Assembly: GCA_020853755.1 (NCBI GenBank)
Contig: JADYYG010000030.1
Coordinates: 32,158-96,157 of the forward strand
Length of the DNA stretch: 64,000 bases
Source: Dehalococcoidia bacterium
Lineage (GTDB): Bacteria; Chloroflexota; Dehalococcoidia; Tepidiformales; Tepidiformaceae
Direction of reading: 5' to 3'
The position numbers and the translations under genes were made by a program. Shown piece after piece: positions 16,150 to 25,081 of the stretch (position 1 is its first letter; every line of letters starts with the position of its first letter). Under the pieces are notes generated by a model that was not told the origin of the DNA, made no database searches, and was given only the letters and a program-made list of their open reading frames with translations.

Positions 16150-18300
16150 ATGCGCGGACAGCCGTTCGCCCGGTTCCTCCTGGGGTGTTCCATTGCCGGG
16201 TCGGTGGGGCTGTCCGTGCTTTCGTTCGGGTTCCAGCGTGAGCCGGTCCATGCATCGCAGGCTCTGGCGAACCCGGGATTCGAATCGTGGAGCGGGACGT
16301 GGCCTTCGGGATGGCAGCCGACCGGCGCTGGCTGGACGAAGGCTGCTGGTGAGGGCAACCCCGGTAACGCCATCCGCTACACGGCCGGCTCGGGAACGGG
16401 AACGCTCCAGAGCCAGGCGGTGTCCGTCACTGCTGGTGCGGACGTTTCGGGCAGCATCGAAGCTACCGGGAGCGGTGTGGCCGTCCAGGCGAAGTTACGC
16501 TTCCTCGACGCTGACGAGAACGAGGTCGTCACGATTTCGGGCAACCCGCTTCCGGCTGGCTCTGGATTCGTACCGTCCACGGTGTTTGGGACGGCCCCGG
16601 CCGGTGCTGAGTACGTGGCGCTCGTGGTTACGGTCACCGGTGCCGGCGGCGGGTCGGTGCTCTTCGACAACGCAACACTGGTCATAACTGAGACCGAACC
16701 AACATCGACGCCAACTCCGAGCCCGACGGCCACCGCTACGCCGGAGCCTGAAGAAACACCAACGCCGACCGCTGTTCAGCCAACGCTGCCGGGTGAGGCG
16801 ACGGCGACTCGGACGCCAACTGCTACACGCACGCCATCGCCAACGAAGTCGCCCGCTGCAACGAAGACACCGTCTCCCACGCGGGAACCAACAGCGACGA
16901 AGGCTGCGAGCGGAAGCGGCGGCGCAACGCCGAAGGCAACGAAGCCGCTACCGACGTCCACCCCGACTGTCGCTCCTGGTTCTGGCTTTGGCGGCATTCT
17001 CGCGAATGGCGACTTCGAGGTCGTGGTGGACGGCAAGCCTGCCTATTGGCAGAAGTACGGCGGCACGATGTTCGCGGACGGGACCAGCGTCAGCGGCGTC
17101 TACGCAGGGTGCCTGGAGTCAGACACCTCATCGACGAAGTGGCTCTACCAGGTAGTTTCCGTGACTGCGGGCGATTGGTACGCGGCAACCGCCTTTGGAC
17201 GAATCACGGGTAGCGGCGGGCTGTCGCTGCGCGTGAGCTGGTACGCGAGCGAGGACGGTTCAGGGAGCCAACTCGACCAGGTCACCAGCAACGTGTCCGC
17301 CGCGAGTGACTGGACGCTCCTCGGAACGGGACCCGTGCAGGCGCCAGGCGGCGCACACTCAGCGCGGGTCCGGCTCGTCATTCAACCCGAAGGTCCGGCG
17401 ACCAGTTGCTTCGACGATGCGACGTTCGTGCTCACGGATGCCCCGTCAGCGACTCCGGTTCCGCCGGGAGCGGAGTCGCCGACCGTTCCAGGCTCAGCTT
17501 CCACAGTGACGCCTCGGCCGCCGTCGCCCGCGGCCTCCCGCCCTGGTGTGGGGAACACGCCGGGCGCGCTCGTTCCGTTGCTCGGGGGGGCCACCGCTGG
17601 GCCCGGGGTGTTGCGAATCTCCGAAGTGATGAGCGACCCGGCTGAAGCCGGCAAAGACGCACCGTACGAGTGGGTCGAACTCGTGAACCCGTCAACGTTC
17701 GCAGTGGACACGACCGGCTGGAAACTCGGTGATTCCTCCCGGACTGATGCACTTCCGGCTGTCGTCGTTCCATCGGGCGGGTTCGTGGTGGTGGCTGGCG
17801 CCTCCGCCCAGTTCGCTGAGGGCGTGCTGGTCATTCGACCGCCTTCCGGTCAGCTTGGTGGCGGCCTCGGCAATGACGGTGACCAGCTAACGCTCGTTGG
17901 CCCGGATGGCCAGGTCATCGATGAGATGTCCTTCGGTTCGAACGTCAAGGTCTTTGACCCGGCGCCTGTTGCGCCTGCGCGAGGCAAGACATTGGGCCTT
18001 GTGGATGTGGCGGCGGACCCTGCCCGTGAGAACTGGAAGGAGACTCTCCGGCCAACGCCGGGCGAACCGAACGTATTCGCACCGTCCGCCGGGCCAACCG
18101 CCGGTGGGCAGGCGAGCGGATTCGTTGGCGGCGGCGCCGGGAGCGGTGCCACGGTTGAAGTGAACGTGGAGGATGGCGGCCTCAACCCGGCGTGGTTCGT
18201 CCTTGGGTTGGCTGCTGCCGGCTCCGGTGGGTTCGTCGCGGCGAAGTTCGGCCCTGCCGCCGCTGGCAGGATTCGGCGCCTCCACCGGTCGCTGCGCTGA
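16150..18300 (+). CDS. Secreted lamin-tail-domain protein with C-terminal membrane anchor
   Basis: The 716-residue protein has an N-terminal signal-like segment (FLLGCSIAGSVGLSVLSFGF), a beta-rich domain resembling carbohydrate-binding modules (about 40-180), and a Thr/Pro-rich linker (about 180-275). A second similar beta domain follows (about 280-430), then a Pro/Ser linker and a lamin-tail domain (about 480-610, LRISEVMSDP...PYEWVELVNPS and DTTGWKLGD). Near the C-terminus is a hydrophobic segment (WFVLGLAAAGSGGFVAAKFG) followed by a basic tail. It is probably surface-exposed and anchored; no catalytic residues are evident. Confidence 0.8.
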   Translation: MRGQPFARFLLGCSIAGSVGLSVLSFGFQREPVHASQALANPGFESWSGTWPSGWQPTGAGWTKAAGEGNPGNAIRYTAGSGTGTLQSQAVSVTAGADVSGSIEATGSGVAVQAKLRFLDADENEVVTISGNPLPAGSGFVPSTVFGTAPAGAEYVALVVTVTGAGGGSVLFDNATLVITETEPTSTPTPSPTATATPEPEETPTPTAVQPTLPGEATATRTPTATRTPSPTKSPAATKTPSPTREPTATKAASGSGGATPKATKPLPTSTPTVAPGSGFGGILANGDFEVVVDGKPAYWQKYGGTMFADGTSVSGVYAGCLESDTSSTKWLYQVVSVTAGDWYAATAFGRITGSGGLSLRVSWYASEDGSGSQLDQVTSNVSAASDWTLLGTGPVQAPGGAHSARVRLVIQPEGPATSCFDDATFVLTDAPSATPVPPGAESPTVPGSASTVTPRPPSPAASRPGVGNTPGALVPLLGGATAGPGVLRISEVMSDPAEAGKDAPYEWVELVNPSTFAVDTTGWKLGDSSRTDALPAVVVPSGGFVVVAGASAQFAEGVLVIRPPSGQLGGGLGNDGDQLTLVGPDGQVIDEMSFGSNVKVFDPAPVAPARGKTLGLVDVAADPARENWKETLRPTPGEPNVFAPSAGPTAGGQASGFVGGGAGSGATVEVNVEDGGLNPAWFVLGLAAAGSGGFVAAKFGPAAAGRIRRLHRSLR

Positions 18301-18354
18301 CGCGCGGCGTTCGCTACGATCGGATCACCTTAGCCACCTTCCGGAGCGTTTTCC

Positions 18355-19200
18355 GTGCCAGTCGCAACCCCAATCGAAGTCACCGACGGCAATTTCGCCA
18401 TCGAAGTCCAGCAGCGCTCGAAGGAGTTACCCGTGGTGGTCGACTTCTGGGCGCCGTGGTGCGGTCCCTGCCGCGTCCTTGGCCCGGTCATCGAGAAAGT
18501 GGCCGGTGATTACGCCGGCAAGGTCGTGCTGGCAAAACTCAACACGGACGAAAACCCGAAGGTCTCGGCGCTGTTCCGTATCCAGGGAATCCCCGCGGTG
18601 AAAGCGTTCAAGGATGGCAAGGTCGTCGCAGAATTCACGGGGGCCTACCCGGAGCCGCAGGTGCGCGCCTTCTTCGACAAGATTGCGCCGGGGCCTGCCA
18701 CTCGGGTCACCGACGACGCTGACGCACTCTTGCGGGCAGGTGACCTCGCTGCGGCTGAGGCCGCGTACCGTGGCATCCTCGCGAAGTCGCCCAATCAGCC
18801 AGATGCCCTCGTCGGCCTGGCTACAGTGCTGTTGTCCCGCGGAGACGCTGATGCGGCTACCGAACTGCTCGATCGCGCGCCTGCCGACCGCAGGGCCAAA
18901 GTGATGAAGCACCGGATCTTCCTTGATGGATTCGCCGCGAAACACTCGGGAGAGGATCTCCAGGCCGCTGCCGTGGCCGCGCCGCGCGATGCCCGGGCGC
19001 GGTACCGCTGGGGTGTGATGCTCGCCGCCCGTGAACAGTACCCGGCGGCGCTTGATGAACTGCTCGAATCGGTGCGAAACGACAAGACGTTCGCCGATGG
19101 CGCGGCGCGTAAGGCGGTTCTTGCCATCTTTGACATCATCGGGCTCGATTCGGACGTGACGCGGGAGTACCAGCGCCGCCTATCGAATGTGTTGTTCTAA
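18355..19200 (+). CDS. cnoX: Thioredoxin-TPR protein (CnoX/YbbN-like)
   Basis: The 281-residue protein has an N-terminal thioredoxin domain with an intact WCGPC active site (VVDFWAPWCGPCRVLGP), then TPR-like helical repeats (LLRAGDLAAAEAAYRGIL and DALVGLATVLLSRGDADAA). This is the layout of the chaperedoxin CnoX, which protects GroEL clients and can form mixed disulfides. The CGPC is kept, unlike in E. coli CnoX. The start is GTG at 18355 with CGGAG about 10 bases upstream. Confidence 0.88.
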   Translation: MPVATPIEVTDGNFAIEVQQRSKELPVVVDFWAPWCGPCRVLGPVIEKVAGDYAGKVVLAKLNTDENPKVSALFRIQGIPAVKAFKDGKVVAEFTGAYPEPQVRAFFDKIAPGPATRVTDDADALLRAGDLAAAEAAYRGILAKSPNQPDALVGLATVLLSRGDADAATELLDRAPADRRAKVMKHRIFLDGFAAKHSGEDLQAAAVAAPRDARARYRWGVMLAAREQYPAALDELLESVRNDKTFADGAARKAVLAIFDIIGLDSDVTREYQRRLSNVLF

Positions 19201-19204
19201 CTAC

Positions 19205-19441
19205 TCAAAATAGTGTGGGTTGGCTACTTTTCTCCCGGCATAACGAGGCGTACTCTTTCATAACTGCGGTTACACGCCGGAGGGAAATCGGCTTACCAGC
19301 CAACCCTCCTCGCCTCAATCCCGGCGTTGCCCTCCCAGGGCGCGATGGGAAGCCACGACCGAATGGCGTGGCGGGCGCCGGATACCCCTTACCGGGGGCA
19401 ACGCCGGAAACCATGGCTGCCGCAGGGAAGGTCCCGGTTCT
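19205..19441 (+). promoter_or_regulatory. Structured leader region upstream of ilvB
   Basis: This 237-base gap holds several nested complementary segments. An 11-base perfect stem pairs CCGGCGTTGCC (19321-19331) with GGCAACGCCGG (19397-19407). It encloses smaller hairpins: GCCACG/CGTGGC (about 19352-19372), CCC/GGG (about 19333-19349) and CCCC/CGGGG (about 19385-19396), the shape of a multi-branched junction. A second stem, GGAGGG/CCCTCC (19279-19284 with 19304-19309), encloses GGCT/AGCC. No T-box antiterminator consensus and no run of branched-chain codons was found. A cis-regulatory RNA is plausible but unclassified. Confidence 0.45.
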
Positions 19442-21133
19442 ATGGCGCGCATGACTGGCGCACAGATGGTGCTGGATGGTCTCCAGCGCGAAGGTGTGGA
19501 CACGATCTTCGGATACCCCGGAGGCGTCGTTCTCCCTCTCTACGACACACTTCCCCAGTTCCCCGGCATCCGGCACATCCTCGTCCGGCACGAGCAGTCG
19601 GCCGCACACATGGCCGATGGCTACGCACGTGCCAGCGGGCGGATGGGGACCTGCCTCGGCACCAGCGGCCCTGGCGCCACAAACCTGGTGACCGGCATCT
19701 GTACGAGCTGGATGGACTCGACCCCGGTCTTCGCACTCACCGGGAACGTGGCCCGTTCGCTCCTTGGCCGTGATGGCTTCCAGGAAGCGGATATCACCGG
19801 CATCACCCATTCGATTACGAAGCACAACTATCTCGTGATGCGGCCCGAAGAGATTCCGCTCACGGTTCGCGAAGCGGCCCACATCTGCCGCACCGGCCGG
19901 CCCGGCCCCGTCCTTGTCGACATCCCGAAGGACGTCTTCCAGGAGACTGCGGAATACGACTGGCCCGAGCAGATCAACCTGCGCGGCTACAAGCCCACAG
20001 TTGACGGCCACGCTGGCATGATTCGCCGTGCTGCCGAACTCATCGACCAGGCGGAGCGACCGATCATCATTGCCGGGCATGGCGTCATCTGGAGCGATGC
20101 CCAGGCGGCGTTGGTCGAACTCGCCGAAAAGGCCGGCATCCCGGTGATCACGACCTTCCTCGGCATCGGCGGGTTCCCGGAATCCCACCCGCTGAGCTAC
20201 GGCTGGCTCGGCATGCACGGCATGTTCTACGCCAACATGGCGGCCGATAAGGCTGACCTCGTTATCGGCGTCGGCATGCGCTTCGACGACCGCGCAATGG
20301 GTCGATTCAAGGACTTCAACCCGGGCGTGAAGATCGTCCACATCGATATCGATCCGGCCGAAATCGGTAAGAACTTCCCCGTCGCCGTGCCGATTGTTGG
20401 AAGCGCCGAGAACGTGCTTCCGCGTCTCGCGGAGCAGGTGAAGGAAACGAAGCACCCGCAATGGGTCCGCTGGATCGACCAGCAGCGCGAAGAACATCCC
20501 AGCCTCTACATCCGGGAGAGCCGGCGGATGCTGCCCCAGTACGTGGTCCGGACGCTCTACGAGGAGACGAACGGGGACGCCAACATCGTCACCGGCGTGG
20601 GCCAGCACCAGATGTGGGCCGGGCAGCACTACTTCTACAAGCGCCCTCGCCAGCTCATCACCTCGGGCGGACTCGGGACCATGGGGTTCGAGTTGCCTGC
20701 TGCCATCGGGGCACAGGTTGCCTGTCCCGAAACGGAGACGTGGGCGATCTGCGGCGACGGCGGCTTCCAGATGACGCTGCAGGAAATGGCCGTGCTCGTC
20801 GACGAAGGCCTGCCGGTGAAGATCGCCATCTTCAACAATGGCTACCTTGGCATGGTTCGCCAGTGGCAGCACCTCTTCTACGACAAGAACCTCGTGGCGG
20901 TCGCGATGACCCAGCCCGACTTCGTGAAGCTCGCCGACGCCTACGGGATCCGGGGGCTGCGCGTGGAAACGAAGGCAGAGGTCGCCAGCGCCATCCGCGA
21001 AGCCCGGACCTATAAAGGGCCGATGCTCATCGACTTCCAGATCGACCAGGAAGAGAACGTCTGGCCGATGGTGCCGGCTGGCGCTGCGCTTTCGGAGACC
21101 ATTGAGGCCCCGGCCGAGGAGCTCGCCCGATGA
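19442..21133 (+). CDS. ilvB: Acetolactate synthase, large (catalytic) subunit
   Basis: The 563-residue TPP enzyme joins two pyruvates (or pyruvate and 2-oxobutyrate) in branched-chain amino acid synthesis. Visible are the N-terminal GVDTIFGYPGGVVLPLYD, the catalytic glutamate in RHEQSAAHMADGYARASG, and the TPP/Mg motif CGDGGFQMTLQEMA...NNGYLGMVRQWQ. The second ATG at 19451 is an alternative start. Its end overlaps ilvN by 4 bases (ATGA), so the two subunits are translationally coupled. Confidence 0.96.
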   Translation: MARMTGAQMVLDGLQREGVDTIFGYPGGVVLPLYDTLPQFPGIRHILVRHEQSAAHMADGYARASGRMGTCLGTSGPGATNLVTGICTSWMDSTPVFALTGNVARSLLGRDGFQEADITGITHSITKHNYLVMRPEEIPLTVREAAHICRTGRPGPVLVDIPKDVFQETAEYDWPEQINLRGYKPTVDGHAGMIRRAAELIDQAERPIIIAGHGVIWSDAQAALVELAEKAGIPVITTFLGIGGFPESHPLSYGWLGMHGMFYANMAADKADLVIGVGMRFDDRAMGRFKDFNPGVKIVHIDIDPAEIGKNFPVAVPIVGSAENVLPRLAEQVKETKHPQWVRWIDQQREEHPSLYIRESRRMLPQYVVRTLYEETNGDANIVTGVGQHQMWAGQHYFYKRPRQLITSGGLGTMGFELPAAIGAQVACPETETWAICGDGGFQMTLQEMAVLVDEGLPVKIAIFNNGYLGMVRQWQHLFYDKNLVAVAMTQPDFVKLADAYGIRGLRVETKAEVASAIREARTYKGPMLIDFQIDQEENVWPMVPAGAALSETIEAPAEELAR

Positions 21134-21744
21134 ACACCGCAGTGAATGGAGTCGTGAAGGACCGCGCCGGCCACCACACCGTGGTCGCTATCGTGGAGGA
21201 CAAGCCCGGCGTGCTCATGCGCGTTTCGAGCCTGTTCCGCCGGCGCGGCTTCAACATCGAGTCGCTCACCGTGGGCCACAGCGAAGCCGAAGGGCTGAGC
21301 CGCATGACCATCGTCGTCGATGGCACGAGCGCGCCGATCGACCAGGTCGAAAAGCAACTCTACAAGCTCATCGACGTGGTGAAGGTGACCGACCTCAGCC
21401 AGGAGGATATGGTCGCCCGCGAGCTGGCGATGATTAAGGTTCGCTGCAACAACGTGAACCGCCACGAACTCCTGGACATCGCGAACGTGTTCCGCGCAGA
21501 CGTCGTCGACATCGCTACAAACTCGATCATCCTCCAGGTGGTCGGAGACGAAGACAAAATCGACGGCCTCGTGAAGATGTGTGAGCCCTACGGCATCCGC
21601 GAACTCTCGCGAACCGGCCGGATCGCTATGGTACGCGGGACCAAGACCACCACGGTGCACGACCCCGAACCGGAGCGCATCCGGCAATTCCACGCCAGCC
21701 AGGGGCGCCGTGTGGAAGGTGAGCTGCCGTTTAGTTCTGACTGA
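21130..21744 (+). CDS. ilvN: Acetolactate synthase, small (regulatory) subunit
   Basis: The 204-residue protein has an N-terminal ACT domain (VVAIVEDKPGVLMRVSSLF and RRGFNIESLTVGHSEAEG) that binds valine for feedback control. The C-terminal domain (about 95-180) is typical of IlvH-type subunits. It follows ilvB directly. No ilvC or leu gene follows in the window, unlike in many ilv operons. Confidence 0.95.
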   Translation: MNTAVNGVVKDRAGHHTVVAIVEDKPGVLMRVSSLFRRRGFNIESLTVGHSEAEGLSRMTIVVDGTSAPIDQVEKQLYKLIDVVKVTDLSQEDMVARELAMIKVRCNNVNRHELLDIANVFRADVVDIATNSIILQVVGDEDKIDGLVKMCEPYGIRELSRTGRIAMVRGTKTTTVHDPEPERIRQFHASQGRRVEGELPFSSD

Positions 21745-21772
21745 CCTGCGAGCCACCTGGTTTCATGCATAG

Positions 21773-21802
21773 ACGGGCGCTTCGTTTCGACGAGGCGCCC
21801 GT
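21773..21802 (+). terminator. Stem-loop after ilvN, possible terminator
   Basis: ACGGGCGC (21773-21780) pairs with GCGCCCGT (21795-21802) around a 14-base loop, 29 bases after the ilvN stop. It lacks a U-tract, so intrinsic termination is uncertain. Confidence 0.45.
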
Positions 21803-21871
21803 TGACGTATCCCGAGGGCCTTTACATCGCTGTTATGGTTTGGATTGGCAATCCTCATGGGATAGGTTCAC

Positions 21872-22894
21872 ATGGCATACACACGACGATCATTGTTGAA
21901 GTCGGCCGGTGTGACCGCGGTGGTTGCATCGGCAGCACCGTTCTCGCTGGCAGTTGGCGGAGGGAACTTCGCCCCGGCTGTGCAGGCGGCGCCTCCGCCG
22001 CGAGTGTTCGGCGCCGGGCACTTTGGCCTCGAGCTGAAGGGGACGCCGGTGGGCGCCGTGGTGGCGGCGGAGGGCGGCAATGTCTTCGCCGACGTCGTTC
22101 AGTTCTTTCCCGGGGACGGCAACCCGCCGACCAAGCAACTCGGCTCACTCCACCACGAGCCGATCACCCTGGTTTGCCCCCTCTCGATGGAGCCTGCGTT
22201 CTGGGACTGGGTCGGGCACATGGTTGCGGGCGACCCTGCCTCGATGGACGGGGCTCTTGTGATGGCCGACGCGAACTACAACGTTGTCCGGCGGATGGAA
22301 TTCCACCACGCGCTGATCACCGAGGTGGGAATCCCGGGATTGGACGCCTCCAGTAAGGAACCGGGCTACATCACCGTCGTTCTCCAGCCTGAATGGACGG
22401 AACTCGGCGCCGCTTCTGGGGAGTTGCCCAAACCGGGTGGCGCGGCAAAGCAGAAGCTCTGGCAGGCCTCGAACTTCCGCGTTTCGGTGGGCGATCTGCC
22501 GTGTGGGCGCGTCAGCAAAATAGACAGCTTCGTGATCAAACAGACTGTCGCCGAGTATCGGGACGGCGGCCAGCGTTTCCCGCAGCTCATCCCGGGGAAG
22601 CTGGAGTTCCCCAACCTGGTGCTGACCTTCCACTCCATCGACCGCGACCCGTGGCAGGCGTTCTTTGACGACTTCGTTATCCAGGGGAACAACGGCCAGG
22701 GTTCCGAACTGCAGGGTGCTCTTGAGCTGCTCGGCCCGGACCTGAAGTCGGTGCTGGGCAGACTGGAGTTCGACTACGTGGGTATCTTCCGGCTCGCTCC
22801 GGACGAGGTTGACCCCGTCGGACCGAACATTCAGCGTTTTCGCGTGGACCTGTACGTGGAGCGAAACCGCCTGTTTGTCGGCAATCTCAACTGA
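21872..22894 (+). CDS. Tat-exported phage tail-tube-like (T4 gp19 family) protein
   Basis: The 340-residue protein has a twin-arginine signal peptide (TRRSLLKSAGVTAVVASAAPF) ending near residue 40 at AVQAAPPPR. The mature part resembles the T4 gp19-like tail-tube family used by contractile phages and injection systems, for example in FHHALITEVGIPGLDASSKE and the following TVVLQPEW. The central NFRVSVGDLPCGRVSKIDSF also fits that family. No sheath, baseplate or spike gene is near, so it is not part of a visible tail operon. What an exported tube-like protein does is unknown. Confidence 0.68.
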   Translation: MAYTRRSLLKSAGVTAVVASAAPFSLAVGGGNFAPAVQAAPPPRVFGAGHFGLELKGTPVGAVVAAEGGNVFADVVQFFPGDGNPPTKQLGSLHHEPITLVCPLSMEPAFWDWVGHMVAGDPASMDGALVMADANYNVVRRMEFHHALITEVGIPGLDASSKEPGYITVVLQPEWTELGAASGELPKPGGAAKQKLWQASNFRVSVGDLPCGRVSKIDSFVIKQTVAEYRDGGQRFPQLIPGKLEFPNLVLTFHSIDRDPWQAFFDDFVIQGNNGQGSELQGALELLGPDLKSVLGRLEFDYVGIFRLAPDEVDPVGPNIQRFRVDLYVERNRLFVGNLN

Positions 22895-22943
22895 CCCGAA
22901 CTGCCCGTGCGGGGGATAGCAGCTTGAGCGTGGCGATTGGCGA

Positions 22944-24662
22944 TCAGACCTGTGCGCGCGTCTTCGGGAGGTCTGGGGTTGCCGATGAACTGCCGTCCTC
23001 CGAGGTGGTTGTGCCTTGTGGAGGGTCGATGCTGGCCACCGCACAGCGGGTGTGTTCGAACACGTTGCCGGGTCCGAGCTTCTGGAAGATCCCGAAGCGG
23101 GCCAGCACGGGTTGGATGTCCGGCTGGATCGCCGTGAGGATGATCCGCCCGCCAACCTTCTGCCGATGCTCGATAATCCCTTCGAGCGTGAGGAGAGCGG
23201 TCGCGTCCATGTGGCGCACGTTCTTCATACGCAGGATGAGCGGCCGGTGGTCCTGCGACGAGAGCTCATACTCGAACGTAGAGGCGCTGAAGAACGACAC
23301 CGCGCCTTCGACGTTGAAGAAGGCAATGTCCGGCCGCGCTCGGATGAGTTCCGAGAGTTCTGGAGTGACAAGCCGGATGCGGCCGCTGTCGTCCGGGAGC
23401 ATTTCGGCTGCGGCCGGGATGCGCGTGAGCTGGCGGAGGAGCACGACCATCGACGCGAGGACGCCAAACCCGATGGCGTAGGTGAGGTCGAAGAACACGG
23501 TGATAAGTGCGGTGGCGAGGACGATGGCCGCATCCACTCGCGGCGCGCGGCGCACCAGCCGCGCAACCTCGGGCGCTTCGGCGATGTTCCATGCCACGAC
23601 GAGGAGGATCGCCGCGAGGACGGTCATCGGCACGGCGCCGGCGACGCTTCCAAAGATGAGGGTTGCCGAGAGAACAAGCAGGCTGTGGGTCACCCCCACG
23701 GCCCGTGAGTTCCCGCCGGTGCGGATCCCGGCCGCGGTGCGCGCGATCGCGGCCGTGGAGGGAACGCCTCCGACCAGCGATCCGGCGATGTTCCCCAGCC
23801 CCTGGCCGAGCAGTTCTCGGTTGGGGTCGTGTGATGCGCCGTCTGTGGCCATCCCATCGGCGACGACCGCACTGAGGAGTGATTCGATTCCGGCGAGCAC
23901 GGCGACCGAGAACGCGAGCGGGAGCACTTCAAGCGCGAGCGAGAGGTCGAAGAAGTCGAGTGAGACGGCCGGCAGCGAGCGTGGGATGGCGCCGTACTTC
24001 GCCTGCACGGTGGTGACATCGAGGCCGGCGAGCTTCACGAGGGCTACACCAGCCGTGACCGCCACCAACGGGCCCGGGATGCGTCGCAGCCGCGGAATGT
24101 GCGGCCAACTGAACAGCAGCACGGCCGCGCCGAGGCCCGTCGCCAGTTCCTGCCAGGTCCCCGAGCCGAGGTGGCGGAACGAGTCGAGCAGCCGCCGATG
24201 GAAATGCTCCTCGGCCGGGTTCGTCCCGGTGATGCCGAAGAAGTTATTCAGTTGCCCGAACGCGATAGACAGAGCGATGCCGGCCGTAAACCCGACGACG
24301 ACCGTGCCGGGAACGTACTTCATGAGGCGGCCCGCCTTCAGTATGCTGAGTCCGAGAAGCATCAGGCCCGATAGGAGCCCAAGGAGTGGGAGAACCCGTG
24401 CGCCGTGCGCCAGGACGGCATGGCTGAGCACCGGCACGAGCGCTGCAGTCGGCCCTGTAATGTTGAAGCGCGAACCGCCAAAGACCGCGGCCACCGCGCC
24501 GGCGGCTACCGCCGTGTAGAGACCGAAGGCTGGCGGCACGCCAACCGCAACAGCGAGTGCGATCGAGAGCGGGAAGGCGATGACGCCAACGACCAGCCCC
24601 GCGGGCACATCACGGCGGATGACGGTTCCTGCTGCCGAGAAGGAAGGGCCGGCGAAGATCAA
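22944..24662 (-). CDS. SulP family anion transporter with STAS domain
   Basis: The 572-residue protein begins with the SulP core (RRDVPAGLVVGVIAFPLSIA and GLYTAVAAGAVAAVFGGSRF). It has about 11 hydrophobic segments and a C-terminal STAS domain (about 440-550, including MKNVRHMDATALLTLEGI). SulP proteins move sulfate, bicarbonate or similar anions with H+ or Na+. The frame starts with TTG at 24662 without a good ribosome-binding site; GTG at 24608 is an alternative. It is divergent from an ArsR-type regulator 61 bases away. Confidence 0.9.
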   Translation of the reverse strand: MIFAGPSFSAAGTVIRRDVPAGLVVGVIAFPLSIALAVAVGVPPAFGLYTAVAAGAVAAVFGGSRFNITGPTAALVPVLSHAVLAHGARVLPLLGLLSGLMLLGLSILKAGRLMKYVPGTVVVGFTAGIALSIAFGQLNNFFGITGTNPAEEHFHRRLLDSFRHLGSGTWQELATGLGAAVLLFSWPHIPRLRRIPGPLVAVTAGVALVKLAGLDVTTVQAKYGAIPRSLPAVSLDFFDLSLALEVLPLAFSVAVLAGIESLLSAVVADGMATDGASHDPNRELLGQGLGNIAGSLVGGVPSTAAIARTAAGIRTGGNSRAVGVTHSLLVLSATLIFGSVAGAVPMTVLAAILLVVAWNIAEAPEVARLVRRAPRVDAAIVLATALITVFFDLTYAIGFGVLASMVVLLRQLTRIPAAAEMLPDDSGRIRLVTPELSELIRARPDIAFFNVEGAVSFFSASTFEYELSSQDHRPLILRMKNVRHMDATALLTLEGIIEHRQKVGGRIILTAIQPDIQPVLARFGIFQKLGPGNVFEHTRCAVASIDPPQGTTTSEDGSSSATPDLPKTRAQV

Positions 24663-24723
24663 GTGCTTGCATATCTTCGTGTTTGCGAAAGTCTTGAGTC
24701 AACGGCAGTGTAGACTGGGGATT

Positions 24724-25071
24724 GTGACTCAATGGGCGCTGCAAGAGTTCAAGGCTGACCTGTTTGGCGCACTCGCCAACCCGGTCCGTATTCGTATCCT
24801 CGAAGCTATCCGGTCCGCGGACGAGCTCTCGGTGGGTGAGATCCAGGAAGCCGTTGGCATTGGCTCCGCGAATGCTTCCCAGCACCTGGCGATTCTTCGC
24901 GCACGCGGAGTGGTCCGGGCTGCGCGCTCGGGACAGACGATGCGCTACTCAGTTGTGGACGCACGGGTTTTCGACCTGCTCGACATCGCCCGTGGGATCT
25001 TCGAACAGCGGCTGGCCAGTCAGCAGGATGCGCTCCGCGCCGAGGATGAGGCGGCGCCGGCATCCCGCTAA
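24724..25071 (+). CDS. ArsR/SmtB family transcriptional regulator
   Basis: The 115-residue winged-helix protein shows FGALANPVRIRILEAIRS, SVGEIQEAVGIGSANASQHL (recognition helix) and RAARSGQTMRYSV (wing). It has no cysteine, so a thiol-ligated metal site of the classic ArsR kind is absent. The GTG at 24724 was chosen because the frame upstream of it runs into the divergent SulP gene. The shared 61-base gap suggests that it controls the transporter. Confidence 0.85.
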   Translation: MTQWALQEFKADLFGALANPVRIRILEAIRSADELSVGEIQEAVGIGSANASQHLAILRARGVVRAARSGQTMRYSVVDARVFDLLDIARGIFEQRLASQQDALRAEDEAAPASR

Positions 25072-25081
25072 CCGCAGTATC

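Noticed and set aside
19205..19441. T-box riboswitch upstream of ilvB
   Set aside because: No T-box antiterminator consensus and no specifier loop could be identified.
19205..20872. 555-residue minus-strand frame opposite ilvB
   Set aside because: It is antisense to a well-matched ilvB and has no recognisable domain.
21872..22894. Prophage tail region
   Set aside because: Only one tube-like gene is present; neighbours are ilvN and a SulP transporter.
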